From NCBI RefSeq assembly GCF_025200715.1, contig NZ_CP104144.1:2604001-2668000 (forward strand): a stretch of DNA of 64,000 nt. The letters run 5' to 3'. Made by a program: the position numbers and the translations under genes. Positions 17,558-26,893 of this stretch are shown here, one piece after another; the first letter of the stretch is position 1; the number at the start of each line of letters is the position of its first letter. The notes under the pieces are model-generated. The model saw only the letters and a program-made list of their open reading frames with translations. It did not search any database and was not told the DNA's origin. Source of the stretch: Rhizobium sullae (GTDB taxonomy: Bacteria > Pseudomonadota > Alphaproteobacteria > Rhizobiales > Rhizobiaceae).

Positions 17558-18343
17558 TCAGTGCAGGATCTGGCTGAGGAAGAGCTTTGTCCGCTCGTGC
17601 TGCGGGTTGTCAAAGAACTCGGCCGGCGCGTTCTGCTCGACGATCTGGCCCTGATCCATGAAGATCACGCGGTTGGCCACCTGGCGGGCGAAGCCCATCT
17701 CGTGGGTAACACAGACCATGGTCATGCCCTCTTCGGCAAGCTGAACCATCGTATCCAGCACTTCCTTGATCATCTCCGGATCGAGCGCTGATGTCGGTTC
17801 ATCGAACAGCATGATGCGCGGGTTCATGCAGAGTGATCGGGCAATCGCCACACGCTGCTGCTGGCCGCCGGAGAGCTGACCCGGATACTTGTTGGCCTGC
17901 TCGGGAATCTTGACGCGCTCAAGATAGTGCATCGCGATCTCATCGGCCTTTTTCTTTGGCATCTTGCGCACCCAGATTGGTGCCAGCGTGCAATTTTCGA
18001 GGATTGTCAGATGCGGGAACAGATTGAAGTGCTGGAATACCATGCCGACCTCGCGGCGCACTTCGTCGATCTTCTTCAGGTCGTTGGTAAGCTCGATACC
18101 GTCAACGATGATCTTGCCGCTCTGATGTTCCTCCAGCCGGTTGATGCAGCGGATCATGGTCGACTTGCCCGAACCGGATGGCCCGCAAGCGATGATGCGC
18201 TCGCCGCGCATCACGTTCAGGTTGATGTCCTTCAAGGCATGGAAGTCGCCATACCACTTATTTAAGCTCGTCAACTCGATAGCAACTTCCTCATTCGGAG
18301 AAACAGGTTGATGGCTGGACTGGCCCACAATGGATAAAGTCAT
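17558..18343 (-). CDS. aapP: General L-amino acid ABC transporter ATPase
   Basis: A 261-residue polar-amino-acid ABC ATPase. Walker [10 protein letters not shown] is at 54-62, followed by the Q-loop ([13 protein letters not shown]), LSGGQQQR, and [11 protein letters not shown]. Size and the phrase [16 protein letters not shown] are characteristic of AapP/BztD. It is the last gene of a five-gene operon with the lyase-like gene and aapJQM, 9 bases from aapM. It energises uptake of amino acids across the inner membrane. The C-terminal [15 protein letters not shown] is typical of the family. Confidence 0.95.
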   Translation of the reverse strand: MTLSIVGQSSHQPVSPNEEVAIELTSLNKWYGDFHALKDINLNVMRGERIIACGPSGSGKSTMIRCINRLEEHQSGKIIVDGIELTNDLKKIDEVRREVGMVFQHFNLFPHLTILENCTLAPIWVRKMPKKKADEIAMHYLERVKIPEQANKYPGQLSGGQQQRVAIARSLCMNPRIMLFDEPTSALDPEMIKEVLDTMVQLAEEGMTMVCVTHEMGFARQVANRVIFMDQGQIVEQNAPAEFFDNPQHERTKLFLSQILH

Positions 18344-18352
18344 GCAATCCTC

Positions 18353-19465
18353 TCAATGACTGATGCGGCCACGCCGTTCCAAGAAATCGGAAAAACGGGC
18401 GAAAGAGAAAGAGAGCGCGAAAAAAATCGCGCCAATGAACAGAAACGTTTCGGCCGCTGGCGATGGCCATGCTGGGTCGGCCAACGCCGCCTTGCCCGAG
18501 CTGATGAGATCAAACAGTCCGACGACAAGCACCAGGCTGGTGTTCTTGATCATCACAATGATCGTATTTGCAAGAGCGGGGATGGCGATACGAATGGCTT
18601 GCGGCAGAATAACGAGTTGTTGCGTGCGCCAGAACGAAAGACCGAGAGCTTCAGCGGCCTCGTACTGCCCACTCGGGACGGCCTGCAGGCCGCCGCGGAT
18701 CACCTCAGCCAAATAGGCCGACGCAAACAGCGTCAGAGCGACCAACGCACGTACAAACTTGTCAGGCAAGAGATAGTCCGGCAAGAACAGCGGGAGCATA
18801 ATCGACGCAACGAACAGGATAGACAGCAGCGGGAGTCCACGAATCCCCTCTATGAAGGCCACTGCCATAATTCGTACAGTTGGCATCGTCGTAGAGCGTC
18901 GTGCGAGTGCCAACAAGACGCCGACGGGAAAAGCGACCCCAATGGCCACAACAGTCAAAATAAGGGTTACTGGAAGTCCGCCCCAGGACGATGTGGGAAC
19001 ACTTACCAGTCCGAGACCACCACTCATCAGCCATCCGACGAGCGCCAGGGCTGCGATCCAAAGTTGTAAAAGTTTCGGCGTCCAACTGGCGGGTCGAACC
19101 GACCAGGCGAGAAGGGCAATGATCAGGACGCAAACCAGTGCCGGACGCCAACGCTCGTCAAAAGGGTAGATCCCAAAAAGCAATTGGCCGGATTTTGCGT
19201 AGATAAAGCTCCAGCAAGCGCCGGAAGCCGCACGGCATGCGTCGGGATCAGGGTCAAACAGAACCGCGTCCAAGAAGAACCACCGAAACATCGGGGGCAC
19301 CGTAGCAAACAGGCCAGCACCAAAAATGATGCTGAGCGTTGCATTCAAGGGTGTACCGAAGAGAAGCTTGGCTGTTTCGCGAGCCCTGCCGGCCAAAGCT
19401 CCCGATGAAACTGGAGGCATAATTGGCTGCCCTACGAGTTCTGCGGATATTGGTTTCATAGTCAT
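18353..19465 (-). CDS. aapM: General L-amino acid ABC transporter permease AapM
   Basis: A 370-residue His/Glu/Gln-type permease with about eight transmembrane segments. The HisM-type docking loop is seen as SGQYEAAEALGLSFWRTQQ followed by LVILPQAIRIAIPALAN. A periplasmic insertion after the first helix (RPASWTPKLLQLW region) is typical of AapM. The ATG at 19465 is chosen because it overlaps the aapQ stop (ATGA); an upstream in-frame start at 19498 is disfavoured. Together with AapQ it forms the channel. Confidence 0.94.
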   Translation of the reverse strand: MTMKPISAELVGQPIMPPVSSGALAGRARETAKLLFGTPLNATLSIIFGAGLFATVPPMFRWFFLDAVLFDPDPDACRAASGACWSFIYAKSGQLLFGIYPFDERWRPALVCVLIIALLAWSVRPASWTPKLLQLWIAALALVGWLMSGGLGLVSVPTSSWGGLPVTLILTVVAIGVAFPVGVLLALARRSTTMPTVRIMAVAFIEGIRGLPLLSILFVASIMLPLFLPDYLLPDKFVRALVALTLFASAYLAEVIRGGLQAVPSGQYEAAEALGLSFWRTQQLVILPQAIRIAIPALANTIIVMIKNTSLVLVVGLFDLISSGKAALADPAWPSPAAETFLFIGAIFFALSFSFARFSDFLERRGRISH

Positions 19466-20577
19466 CGCTCCACTATTGCGATACGACGGTTGTACCAATT
19501 CGCGGCAGCCGACAAAGTCAGGTTCAGCGCAAGGTAGACACCGAGGATGATAAACAGCCCTTCGATCGAATGACTCGACTTGCTTATGGTCGTGTTCATA
19601 ACCGCCAGGAAATCAGGATAGCCAACCGCAATCGCAAGCGTCGAGTTCTTGACGACGTTGATGTATTGGCTGTTCAGAGGAGGCACGATTATGCGCAACG
19701 TCTGCGGGATGACGATCAGTCGCAATATACTGGTTCGGGACAGACCGAGTGATCGGCCGGCATCCCATTGGCCCTTTCCAATGGCCAATACGCCGCCCCT
19801 AACGATTTCCGCAACGAAGCCGCTGGTGTAGATCGTCAAACCGACCAGAATTGTGCTGAGTTCCGGTGTTAGCGTGATCCCTCCCCGGAAACTAAAACCC
19901 GTAAAGACCGGCCAATCTACATTGGCTGGCACATTTGCCACCCAGATACCGATTGCCACTGCACCCACCAAGGTGAGGATCGAACGCGAATGAATTTGCG
20001 GAAAGAACGTACGGAATGCTCGCGCTCCAAGGAAAAGAATCGCCAGGCCAAGGAGACCCCATCCAATTGATTGCAAGCTGAGGTTGACGGACGGCATCAC
20101 CATACCACGCATTGACACGTAGGTGCCGGGCGCAAGATTGAAGGCTTCGGTAATCGGCGGAAGTACCTTCCACCACAACGAATAGAGAAAAATGAGCAGG
20201 ACAATTGGAGGGGTGTTGCGCGCGACCTCGATCCAGACCTTGCATGTGCCTGAGGCGAGTGGATTGCTGCTCAGGCGCGTGATTCCCAGGATCAGGCCTA
20301 TGATCGATGAAAAGCCGATGACCAGTGCCGAAATAAGGATCGTGTTGGCGATCCCGACAACAATCGCCCAATAGTAGGGGTCTCGCGGTCCGTATGACAG
20401 CATCGACTCGGAGATCACGAGCCTTGACGGCATAGTGAGGAAGTCAAAGCCTATCGGGATGCCACGCGCTTCGAGATTGGTGACCGTCGTGGTGAAGAGG
20501 AGAGTCGCAAACCCAATGAGCACCAACAGTAAAACACCCTGAACGGCAATCGCTCTGGCCTTCACGTCGTTGAACAT
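19462..20577 (-). CDS. aapQ: General L-amino acid ABC transporter permease AapQ
   Basis: A 371-residue permease of the same family as AapM, slightly shorter than the roughly 400 residues usual for AapQ. The first helix (GVLLLVLIGFATLLF) and the docking loop GQWDAGRSLGLSRTSILRL with the following VIPQTLRIIVPPLNSQYIN are clear. The stop overlaps the aapM start by four bases and aapJ ends 40 bases upstream, so the genes form one transcription unit. Confidence 0.94.
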   Translation of the reverse strand: MFNDVKARAIAVQGVLLLVLIGFATLLFTTTVTNLEARGIPIGFDFLTMPSRLVISESMLSYGPRDPYYWAIVVGIANTILISALVIGFSSIIGLILGITRLSSNPLASGTCKVWIEVARNTPPIVLLIFLYSLWWKVLPPITEAFNLAPGTYVSMRGMVMPSVNLSLQSIGWGLLGLAILFLGARAFRTFFPQIHSRSILTLVGAVAIGIWVANVPANVDWPVFTGFSFRGGITLTPELSTILVGLTIYTSGFVAEIVRGGVLAIGKGQWDAGRSLGLSRTSILRLIVIPQTLRIIVPPLNSQYINVVKNSTLAIAVGYPDFLAVMNTTISKSSHSIEGLFIILGVYLALNLTLSAAANWYNRRIAIVER

Positions 20578-20617
20578 CTGACTCTCCTCACTTCTGCTTG
20601 TATGGACGGTAGTAGTG

Positions 20618-21652
20618 TCAGTTCCACGGAAGCGGGTAGTTCAACCCACCATCCTTGGCCAGGGCGTTCATACCGCGTGCGACTTTAAGTGGGCTCTTCA
20701 TCCCAAGATTGTTGTCCCAAATTTCCGCGTAGCTGCCCATCTGTTTGATGACGTTGTAGACCCACTTGTCATCAAGCCCGATTGGCTTGCCGAAACCGGG
20801 CTCCTCTCCCAAAACACGCTTCACTTCAACGCTTCCTGTTTTGAGTTTCTCATCGATGTTTTTCGAGTCGATACCGTTGGCCTCGGCCCAAAGTAGCGCG
20901 TTGACGGTCCAGCGGACGATATCGAACAATTGGTCGTCACCGCGTGCGATTGCGACCCCGTTCGGTTCGACGGTATTTCCGACTCTAATAATGGCGTAGT
21001 CGTCCGGGTTCTTGGCGACCGAGGCACGTTGTCCGGCTGCGGCAGTGCCGTCGGTGACGTAACTGTCGCAACGTCCGCCGAAAAAGGCATCCCGCGCCTG
21101 TATCGTAGAATCAAAGTAAACCTTCTGCATCGATATGTTGTGCTCTTCTTCGGTCTCCTGGATTGCTGTTTCCGTAAGGCTGCCACCACCCTGCAGGCAG
21201 ACCGTCCTGCCATCCAGTTGTTTGGGGTCTGTGATATTGTCCGCCTTGCGAACGAGGAGTCCGTCCACGTCGTAGAGGGTTAGCCATACGAAGCGGACCA
21301 CCATATCGCGCGTGTAGGTCAAGGTTGATGTCCGGGAGAGAATGTCGATCTCGCCCGTCTGCAGCGCCGGGAACCGCTGGCCTGCATTAAGTGGCACAAA
21401 GCGGATTTTGTCCTTGTCGCCCAGGATGGCGACCGCAAAGGCCCGGCAAATGTCGGAGTCGAAGCCACGGTAGTAGCCTTTCTCGTCCGGCCGCGAGAGC
21501 CCCGGCACGCCTTGGCTAGCACCGCAGCTCACATAACCGCGCTCCTTGATCTTGTTTACGACAGTTTGAGCTTCCGCCGGCGCTCCCAGCATGGCTGAGG
21601 TAGCGATAGCGATACTGGCAAAGGCCAGCGATTTGAAAGTTCTAAGTTTCAT
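20618..21652 (-). CDS. aapJ: Amino acid ABC transporter periplasmic binding protein AapJ
   Basis: A 344-residue periplasmic receptor. The signal peptide ends at GAPAEAQ near residue 28. Family landmarks include the opening VNKIKERGYVSCG, GYYRGFDSDICRAFA, LNAGQRFPALQTGEIDIL and a C-terminal KQMGSYAEIWDNNLG, all typical of AapJ/BztA. The ATG at 21652 starts the signal sequence; 42 upstream in-frame codons overlap the preceding lyase-like gene and are excluded. It captures L-amino acids for AapQMP. Confidence 0.95.
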   Translation of the reverse strand: MKLRTFKSLAFASIAIATSAMLGAPAEAQTVVNKIKERGYVSCGASQGVPGLSRPDEKGYYRGFDSDICRAFAVAILGDKDKIRFVPLNAGQRFPALQTGEIDILSRTSTLTYTRDMVVRFVWLTLYDVDGLLVRKADNITDPKQLDGRTVCLQGGGSLTETAIQETEEEHNISMQKVYFDSTIQARDAFFGGRCDSYVTDGTAAAGQRASVAKNPDDYAIIRVGNTVEPNGVAIARGDDQLFDIVRWTVNALLWAEANGIDSKNIDEKLKTGSVEVKRVLGEEPGFGKPIGLDDKWVYNVIKQMGSYAEIWDNNLGMKSPLKVARGMNALAKDGGLNYPLPWN

Positions 21653-21683
21653 GCTCGTGTTCCCTTTTTTCTTGATTGGATAT

Positions 21684-22889
21684 CTAGATTTCCCGCCGGG
21701 TGGGCATGGAAGGTTCCACCATCTCGGCCGCCAGGATCCGAAATGATTTCTCGAGATCGGCCAGCAGATCATCGACATGCTCCAAGCCGATACTGAAGCG
21801 GATCAGGGGCCCCTGTATGTCGGTTCTGGTCGTTGTCCGAGCCGGCTGTGGATCAATCACAGCCACGATGCTTTTCGTGCCGCCCCAACTTGCCCCTATG
21901 CTGAAGAACTCCAAGGATTCGATCGCCGATGCGACGCGCGGGCGCGTCCACGATTGCAAAACCACAGAGAACAAGCCCGAAGATCCCAGGAAGTCGCGTT
22001 GCCACAATTCGTGCCCGGGGTGGGAAGGAAGCGCCGGGTGTAGAACGCTCAGAACTTCAGGGCGCTCCTGAAGCCACTTTGCAATCGCCAGGGCATTCGC
22101 TTCTGCGCGATCGAGACGAATGGGAAGCGTCTCGATACCTCGCATGACAAGCGAGCAGTCTTCTGGCGACACACCGTAACCAAGATAACGCGATACATCC
22201 CGAAGGCGTCGGTAGAGGGTTTCATCGCGGACGGCGACTGACCCCATCAGCACGTCCGAGTGGCCGGAGAGATATTTCGACAGAGCACAGATGGAGAAGT
22301 CGATCCCCATCGCTAGCGGTTTGAGTCGAAGCGGGGTCGCCCACGTGTTGTCAGCGGCCACGAGCGAGCCGCTTGCCCGTGCGGCCTTTACAATCGCCGC
22401 CATGTCCTGAATTTCCATCGTTGCCGAGCCAGGCGATTCGACCAAGACCAGCCTGACGCGGTCGTTGAGGAGTGCCGCAATCCCACCCCCGATCAGCGGA
22501 TCGTAATAGCCGACCTCAATTCCTAGAAATGAGAGAAAGTTATCGGACAGTGTTCTTACCGGATCATATACACTGTCCGGGAGCAGCACCTGATCGCCCG
22601 CTTTGGCCACCGCCAGAATTGTCAAGACTATGGCAGCAAGACCAGACGGCACAACGTGGGAGTAGGTTCCGCATTCCAGCGACGCGATGCGCGCTTCGAG
22701 AGCCCGCGAGGTTGGGGTGCCGTAAAGCCCGTAGGAATAACCATCGTAGAAAGTCTCCCGACGGCGTTGATAGGCATCGACCGTAGGGAATACGACCGTA
22801 GAGCCACGGAACACAGGAAAGGACAGGCTTTGAAAGCCGAGTGGGGCTGTGGCGTCGTTTGTCTGAAGGCATCTGGTGTCGTCGTGCAT
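21684..22889 (-). CDS. PLP-dependent Cys/Met-metabolism enzyme (cystathionine beta-lyase-like)
   Basis: A 401-residue fold-type I enzyme of the Cys/Met metabolism family. The PLP lysine is Lys205 in ALSKYLSGHSD, Asp180 in AADNTWATP holds the pyridine nitrogen, and YGLYGTPTS near 53-61 is the cofactor phosphate-binding entrance. Family members include cystathionine beta-lyase, gamma-lyase and methionine gamma-lyase. It is first in the aapJQMP operon, 31 bases before aapJ, so it probably acts on a sulfur or related amino acid brought in by this importer. The exact substrate is not determined. Confidence 0.88.
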   Translation of the reverse strand: MHDDTRCLQTNDATAPLGFQSLSFPVFRGSTVVFPTVDAYQRRRETFYDGYSYGLYGTPTSRALEARIASLECGTYSHVVPSGLAAIVLTILAVAKAGDQVLLPDSVYDPVRTLSDNFLSFLGIEVGYYDPLIGGGIAALLNDRVRLVLVESPGSATMEIQDMAAIVKAARASGSLVAADNTWATPLRLKPLAMGIDFSICALSKYLSGHSDVLMGSVAVRDETLYRRLRDVSRYLGYGVSPEDCSLVMRGIETLPIRLDRAEANALAIAKWLQERPEVLSVLHPALPSHPGHELWQRDFLGSSGLFSVVLQSWTRPRVASAIESLEFFSIGASWGGTKSIVAVIDPQPARTTTRTDIQGPLIRFSIGLEHVDDLLADLEKSFRILAAEMVEPSMPTRREI

Positions 22890-22950
22890 ATTTAATGTTT
22901 CCTTGGCTGCTTCCGACAGTAATCGTGTGATTGAGCCGCCACAAATGTAT

Positions 22951-22972
22951 AGTGATCACCAAATCATTCACT
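22951..22972. promoter_or_regulatory. Putative LysR operator in divergent promoter
   Basis: AGTGA at 22951-22955 and TCACT at 22968-22972 form a 5-base dyad with a 12-base spacer in the 102-base region between the lyase-aap operon and the divergent LysR gene. Its position, 20 bases before the LysR start, fits an autoregulatory LysR site. The short arms make it tentative. Confidence 0.4.
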
Positions 22973-22991
22973 GTGGTTATAATGGATCGCC

Positions 22992-23918
22992 ATGAACCTT
23001 GCCCTGATTGAAATATTTAGCGCAGTCATGAAAACGGGCTCGACCACGAGAGCTGCTGATCTACTGGGAATTTCGCAGCCTGGCGTCAGTCGTGGTTTGA
23101 AGCGGCTCGAAGACACAACCAAACTCAAGCTGTTCGAACGCTCTGGCCCCCGGCTTACGGCGACGCCGGAAGCTCTTCTGCTTTACCGCGAGGTTCAGGC
23201 CGCCCACGCTGGCCTTGATAGGTTGAAACAAGCGGCAGCACGCATCCGGGAAGTGGGGACAGGTTCGCTCAAGGTCGCGAGTTCCGCCGCTCTGGGCCTG
23301 AGCTTCATGCCGCGAGTGATCGCCAAGTATTTGAAGCACCGGCCCGCCGTATCGATTACCTTCGAAATCGCGGGCTCGTCTGCAGTTCGTGATCTGGTGG
23401 CGAGCGGTTTGTTCGATTTTGGGCTTTGTGCCGATGAGATCGACACTACCAATCTGGTCGCCGAGCCTTTCATTGAAAGTTACGGTGTATGTGTGTTCCG
23501 AAAAGGTCACGCACTCGAAAGTAAACGTATCGTGAGCCCGCTTGACCTCGAACGGGAACGCCTGATCTGTCTCGCGCCTGAGGACACCGCTCGAAAGCAA
23601 CTCGACCGTCATCTCGCCGCCCAGGGTGTGTCGCCTCGCATGATCGTGGAAACGCAATTCTCAGCCACAGTCTGCCAACTTGCGATCGAAGGCGTGGGCG
23701 TGGGCGTCGCCAACGTCCTAAGCTACGTGTCAGAGGGATACGAAAAAGCAGGACTCGTTGCCCGCCCCTTGCTTCCCGCAGTCACCTTCGTGACATTGCA
23801 GATCCTGCCGCCACAAAGGGCAAGATCGCGTCTTGTGGATGAGTTTGCAGCGGATCTCATGCAAGAGCGCGATCAACTCCTGCAGGAATGCAGCAGCTAT
23901 AGCCCGCATGGTCGCTAG
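22992..23918 (+). CDS. LysR-family regulator of the lyase-aap operon
   Basis: A 308-residue LysR protein with the helix-turn-helix at residues 1-60 (SAVMKTGSTTRAADLLGISQ, then SRGLKRLEDTT) and an effector domain beginning near 92 (GSLKVASSAALGLSFMP). It resembles the NocR/OccR/CysB-like branch that reacts to amino-acid or opine ligands. It is transcribed away from the lyase-like gene and aapJQMP with a shared short promoter region, so it probably controls them in response to the imported compound. Confidence 0.92.
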   Translation: MNLALIEIFSAVMKTGSTTRAADLLGISQPGVSRGLKRLEDTTKLKLFERSGPRLTATPEALLLYREVQAAHAGLDRLKQAAARIREVGTGSLKVASSAALGLSFMPRVIAKYLKHRPAVSITFEIAGSSAVRDLVASGLFDFGLCADEIDTTNLVAEPFIESYGVCVFRKGHALESKRIVSPLDLERERLICLAPEDTARKQLDRHLAAQGVSPRMIVETQFSATVCQLAIEGVGVGVANVLSYVSEGYEKAGLVARPLLPAVTFVTLQILPPQRARSRLVDEFAADLMQERDQLLQECSSYSPHGR

Positions 23919-23936
23919 GGGTCGCGAAAGCGCAAC

Positions 23937-24317
23937 ATGTTGGAAGATCGATTTCTCAAGCGCCTGAGTAAGAAAGCCCGGAAGGGATTGCGGGGATGGC
24001 CAATTGCAACGATTGCCTTCTACGGTCCGAACCTGAGCCAAGCAACAAAGGTCGCTGTTGGCATCGTCCCATCCGAGAATGCAGCAGTGGAAGAGTTGCG
24101 CGACTGGAAAGTGGAACGCGGCGATGTCCGCGCCGACCCCGCCATTGCCCGTGAGATACTCGAATTTATCGAGGAGCATCAGGCGCAATCCGTCGTGATG
24201 ACCGATGGCATCATTGGGTGCCCTCACCAAGAAGGGGTCGATTACGACGGCGAATGGTGTCCAGTTTGCGAGTTTTGGCACGGACGAGATCGCTTTACAG
24301 GGCAGAGCGTCCAATAG
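23937..24317 (+). CDS. Conserved hypothetical protein with a Cys-rich C-terminus
   Basis: A 126-residue soluble protein starting 18 bases after the LysR stop. The C-terminal 35 residues hold three cysteines and a histidine in GCPHQEGVDYDGEWCPVC followed by EFWHGRDRF, which could bind a metal. The N-terminal part (KGLRGWPIATIAFYGPN) has no recognised motif. The pattern recalls an uncharacterised rhizobial family often found near recombination-prone regions; I cannot assign a function. Confidence 0.75.
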   Translation: MLEDRFLKRLSKKARKGLRGWPIATIAFYGPNLSQATKVAVGIVPSENAAVEELRDWKVERGDVRADPAIAREILEFIEEHQAQSVVMTDGIIGCPHQEGVDYDGEWCPVCEFWHGRDRFTGQSVQ

Positions 24318-24598
24318 TTCTGCTGCAAGGGGGAGGCTTATCGTAGTCGGCAGTCTGTCAGGGACGACCGATTGAGACGGCCGTGAGCACTACGCCGGCC
24401 GGGCTAACGCGGCTTTCGAGTTGCCTTTTAACTCCGACGAAGGGTGCCACCGGTCTCCGTCATCGCTGTCGCGCTGATGCGAGTGCCGCGCATATCAGGG
24501 CTATTTTACTCTCCTGGAGAGAGCGACAAAGCCATCTTGGCCGTCGCCGGTGATCTGTTCCCGATAGCACGGCCCTAATGCCGAATTCAGCGGAATCG
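24318..24598. other. Intergenic stretch between convergent genes
   Basis: These 281 bases hold no gene or clear terminator that I can support. Confidence 0.4.
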
Positions 24599-25504
24599 TC
24601 AAACGGTTGCCCGTTCCAACTCCGCAAGGCGCTCCTGGCAGATGGTCGCGACAATCTGATGGAGATGCTCCGTCCGCTCAAGCAGCCAGCCTAGCGCCTC
24701 TTCGGTGATCTCGAAGTGCTTCGAGTATCGGGCCTTGACATAGGCTTCGTTGAGAATGTTGTACCAGGCAGTATAGCGGTGCTGGTCACGCGGCCAGGCG
24801 TCGATGAGCCGGCGGTCCTGATCTTCGGCGAGCCCGCGGAGGAATTTCAGATTGTGCGACGGCGGGCTGTAGTTGGTCAGCGTGAGAAGCAGACAGGAAT
24901 ACGCGGTTTCAACCGCTTGGTGGAGCATGAAAGCGGCGAGGGCCAAGTTGGTTTTGCTGAGATAGAACCTACTTCCGTCGGCGAAATCTTTTGCATTAAC
25001 GAAATGCTTCGCAAAATGCTCCTTCGCCACCCTATACGCATCGGTAGCGGAAAGCTTTCTTGGTTCGGCGAGCGGCCGGTCGTCGAGCTCGTAGAGCACG
25101 ATGCCCTCGCGCAGGATGTCGACGAAGAAATACTGGCCATCGGCCAAAAAGTTGTTCACCTCCCTGGCGCCATGGACGATCAGCCCGACCGGCGTCTTCA
25201 CGCCTTTGTCCCAAAGGAGCCGGTCGGTTGTTTTGTCCCAGTATTGTGGTTCGGCCAGTTGTTTGGAATTGACGATGACGAGGATGTCGTAGTCGGAGCG
25301 GTAGCCCTTCATCGTGTGCGGCTCGTCGACCCAGGTGCCGCGCGCGAAGGAACCGAAAAGCAAAATCTTTAAGATCCGGCCGCGCTTCTTGAAGGCGGCC
25401 GACGTGCCTGACAGCGCGTCGGCGAACTCCTCATGGATGATCGCAACGACGCGGGCAAGCTCGCGCTGCTTTTCTTCCGGCAGATGTTCCAGGGACGATC
25501 GCAT
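24599..25504 (-). CDS. Single-chain MNT nucleotidyltransferase-HEPN protein
   Basis: A 301-residue fusion. The N-terminal minimal nucleotidyltransferase domain has GSFARG at 51-56 and the metal-binding pair Asp71/Asp73 in SDYDILV. The C-terminal half (about 155-290) is all-helical with LHQAVETAYSCLLLTL and the HEPN-type R-x4-H (Arg277, His282 in RTEHLH). In two-gene versions the HEPN partner is an RNase toxin and the MNT partner AMPylates it as antitoxin; the fused form may be self-controlled or have another nucleotidyl-transfer role. It stands alone between convergent or unrelated genes. Confidence 0.88.
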   Translation of the reverse strand: MRSSLEHLPEEKQRELARVVAIIHEEFADALSGTSAAFKKRGRILKILLFGSFARGTWVDEPHTMKGYRSDYDILVIVNSKQLAEPQYWDKTTDRLLWDKGVKTPVGLIVHGAREVNNFLADGQYFFVDILREGIVLYELDDRPLAEPRKLSATDAYRVAKEHFAKHFVNAKDFADGSRFYLSKTNLALAAFMLHQAVETAYSCLLLTLTNYSPPSHNLKFLRGLAEDQDRRLIDAWPRDQHRYTAWYNILNEAYVKARYSKHFEITEEALGWLLERTEHLHQIVATICQERLAELERATV

Positions 25505-25804
25505 GGGTTCATCGATAGGCCAAAGACGATTCGCCGTCCACTACTGGAAACTGTAGGAACCGCGGCATGGAAGACGAAGGATTGATCCGGCGGTGAAATC
25601 GATCGATGACCTGCGGAGTGTCGAGCGACCACAATCGCTGCACCGTCCAGAAGAGGTGGGGGCCTGCATAGTTTCCGCGCCAGACAGGAACTTTTTTGTC
25701 AAAAGCGGCGTTTGGCTGCTGTCACCGGACTCGACCAAGTCGATGACATTCATGGGGCTCGCTGATATGGCAGGAGGCGAGCCCCTTCCGTATCCGGGTT
25801 CGCT
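25505..25804. other. Intergenic stretch with one hairpin
   Basis: About 300 bases upstream of the MNT-HEPN gene and downstream of the ArsR-type gene. GGGGCTCGC at 25754-25762 pairs with GCGAGCCCC at 25777-25785 over a 14-base loop and may end the arabinoside operon. No gene is supported. Confidence 0.45.
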
Positions 25805-26728
25805 TCAAAAGTAGATCGACATGACCAGATCCTGGTCGAAATCCCCGAAACCCTTGCCGAAAATGTTCATGCCGCCCGGATTGTCCGCCTTCTCGTCAAT
25901 GCCGATGCGGAAGCGAATGGAATGATGATCGGCGATGCCAAGCGAGACGATCGTCTGTGTCGAGACCATCGCACCATCGATCCAGGTTCCTTTGTCGTCG
26001 ATCGTCCAGGTCTTGAGCTTGCCGTATTGCGAGCCGCTGAGTTTCCACCAGGCGGGCGAATACATGCCGCGCCGGTCACCGAAATCACCCGGCGACGTCC
26101 AGTGACCGGCCTTGATGCCATTCACCCAGATCGAAATATCGGACGGCCAGTTGGCATTGGTCGCCGGCGTCTCGGAGCTGAGCTCGGCCGAAAACTCCAA
26201 CTTGCGGATCTTTCTGCCCGTGACCCTGGCATTGTTCGGGAATTTGTATTCCACGTAGCCACGGGTGAACCACAAAAGCCCGGCCTGCATGCGCTGCGGG
26301 TCGAGGAAAACTTCCTGCACGTCCAGCATGCCGATGACATTATTGACCGAGCACAGGCCGCAGGGCGCCTCCACTTCGAATTCCGTAAAGAGTCCGATCG
26401 GCATGCTGACGGTAACGACGTCGCCGGAGGACTTCGTGCCGTTCGTGTCGAAGCGGATAAGAATCTCGTCATAGATGCTGGAGCAGACCTTCTGATTGCC
26501 TTTCGTCGCCTTCATCGTCTGTGTCTGGATAAGACCCGCCTGTTCCAGCGCTTTCAAATTGGTCGCCGTCGTCGACTGCGGCAAGCCCATGTGACCGGCG
26601 ATGTCGTTGACATTCAAAGGGCCTTTCTGGCGCAGCAGATTGAGCATTTCGATGCGCGTCGCTGATCCTAGGGCGTGGACGACTTCGCCATCCTTCATCG
26701 GATCGACTGTTAGAAGCTTAGTCTCCAT
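25805..26728 (-). CDS. ArsR-type transcriptional regulator of the arabinoside operon
   Basis: A 307-residue protein. Residues 15-80 form an ArsR-like winged helix-turn-helix (LGSATRIEMLNLLRQKGPLN, then GLPQSTTATNLKALEQAGL). The remaining 220 residues form a larger domain with many Trp and Gly (WPSDISIWVNGIKAGHW), unlike the short metal-sensing ArsR proteins, and may bind a sugar. It is the last gene of the operon that starts with the GH51 enzyme, 165 bases after the second permease gene, suggesting feedback control by an arabinoside or arabinose. Confidence 0.82.
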   Translation of the reverse strand: METKLLTVDPMKDGEVVHALGSATRIEMLNLLRQKGPLNVNDIAGHMGLPQSTTATNLKALEQAGLIQTQTMKATKGNQKVCSSIYDEILIRFDTNGTKSSGDVVTVSMPIGLFTEFEVEAPCGLCSVNNVIGMLDVQEVFLDPQRMQAGLLWFTRGYVEYKFPNNARVTGRKIRKLEFSAELSSETPATNANWPSDISIWVNGIKAGHWTSPGDFGDRRGMYSPAWWKLSGSQYGKLKTWTIDDKGTWIDGAMVSTQTIVSLGIADHHSIRFRIGIDEKADNPGGMNIFGKGFGDFDQDLVMSIYF

Positions 26729-26893
26729 GCTCGACTACCGGTTCTCCAGTCTTTCTTGGTTGTATTTCGCTGATATCATGCGGCATGGACAGTGTCGCCG
26801 TCTTTTCTGAAGGTGCCGGCCCGCGCCTCGGGAGAGCCATCGCGGACCGGCGGGGCCTTCTCACCTCGGCCCGAAAGGTATGCTTCATTCGTC

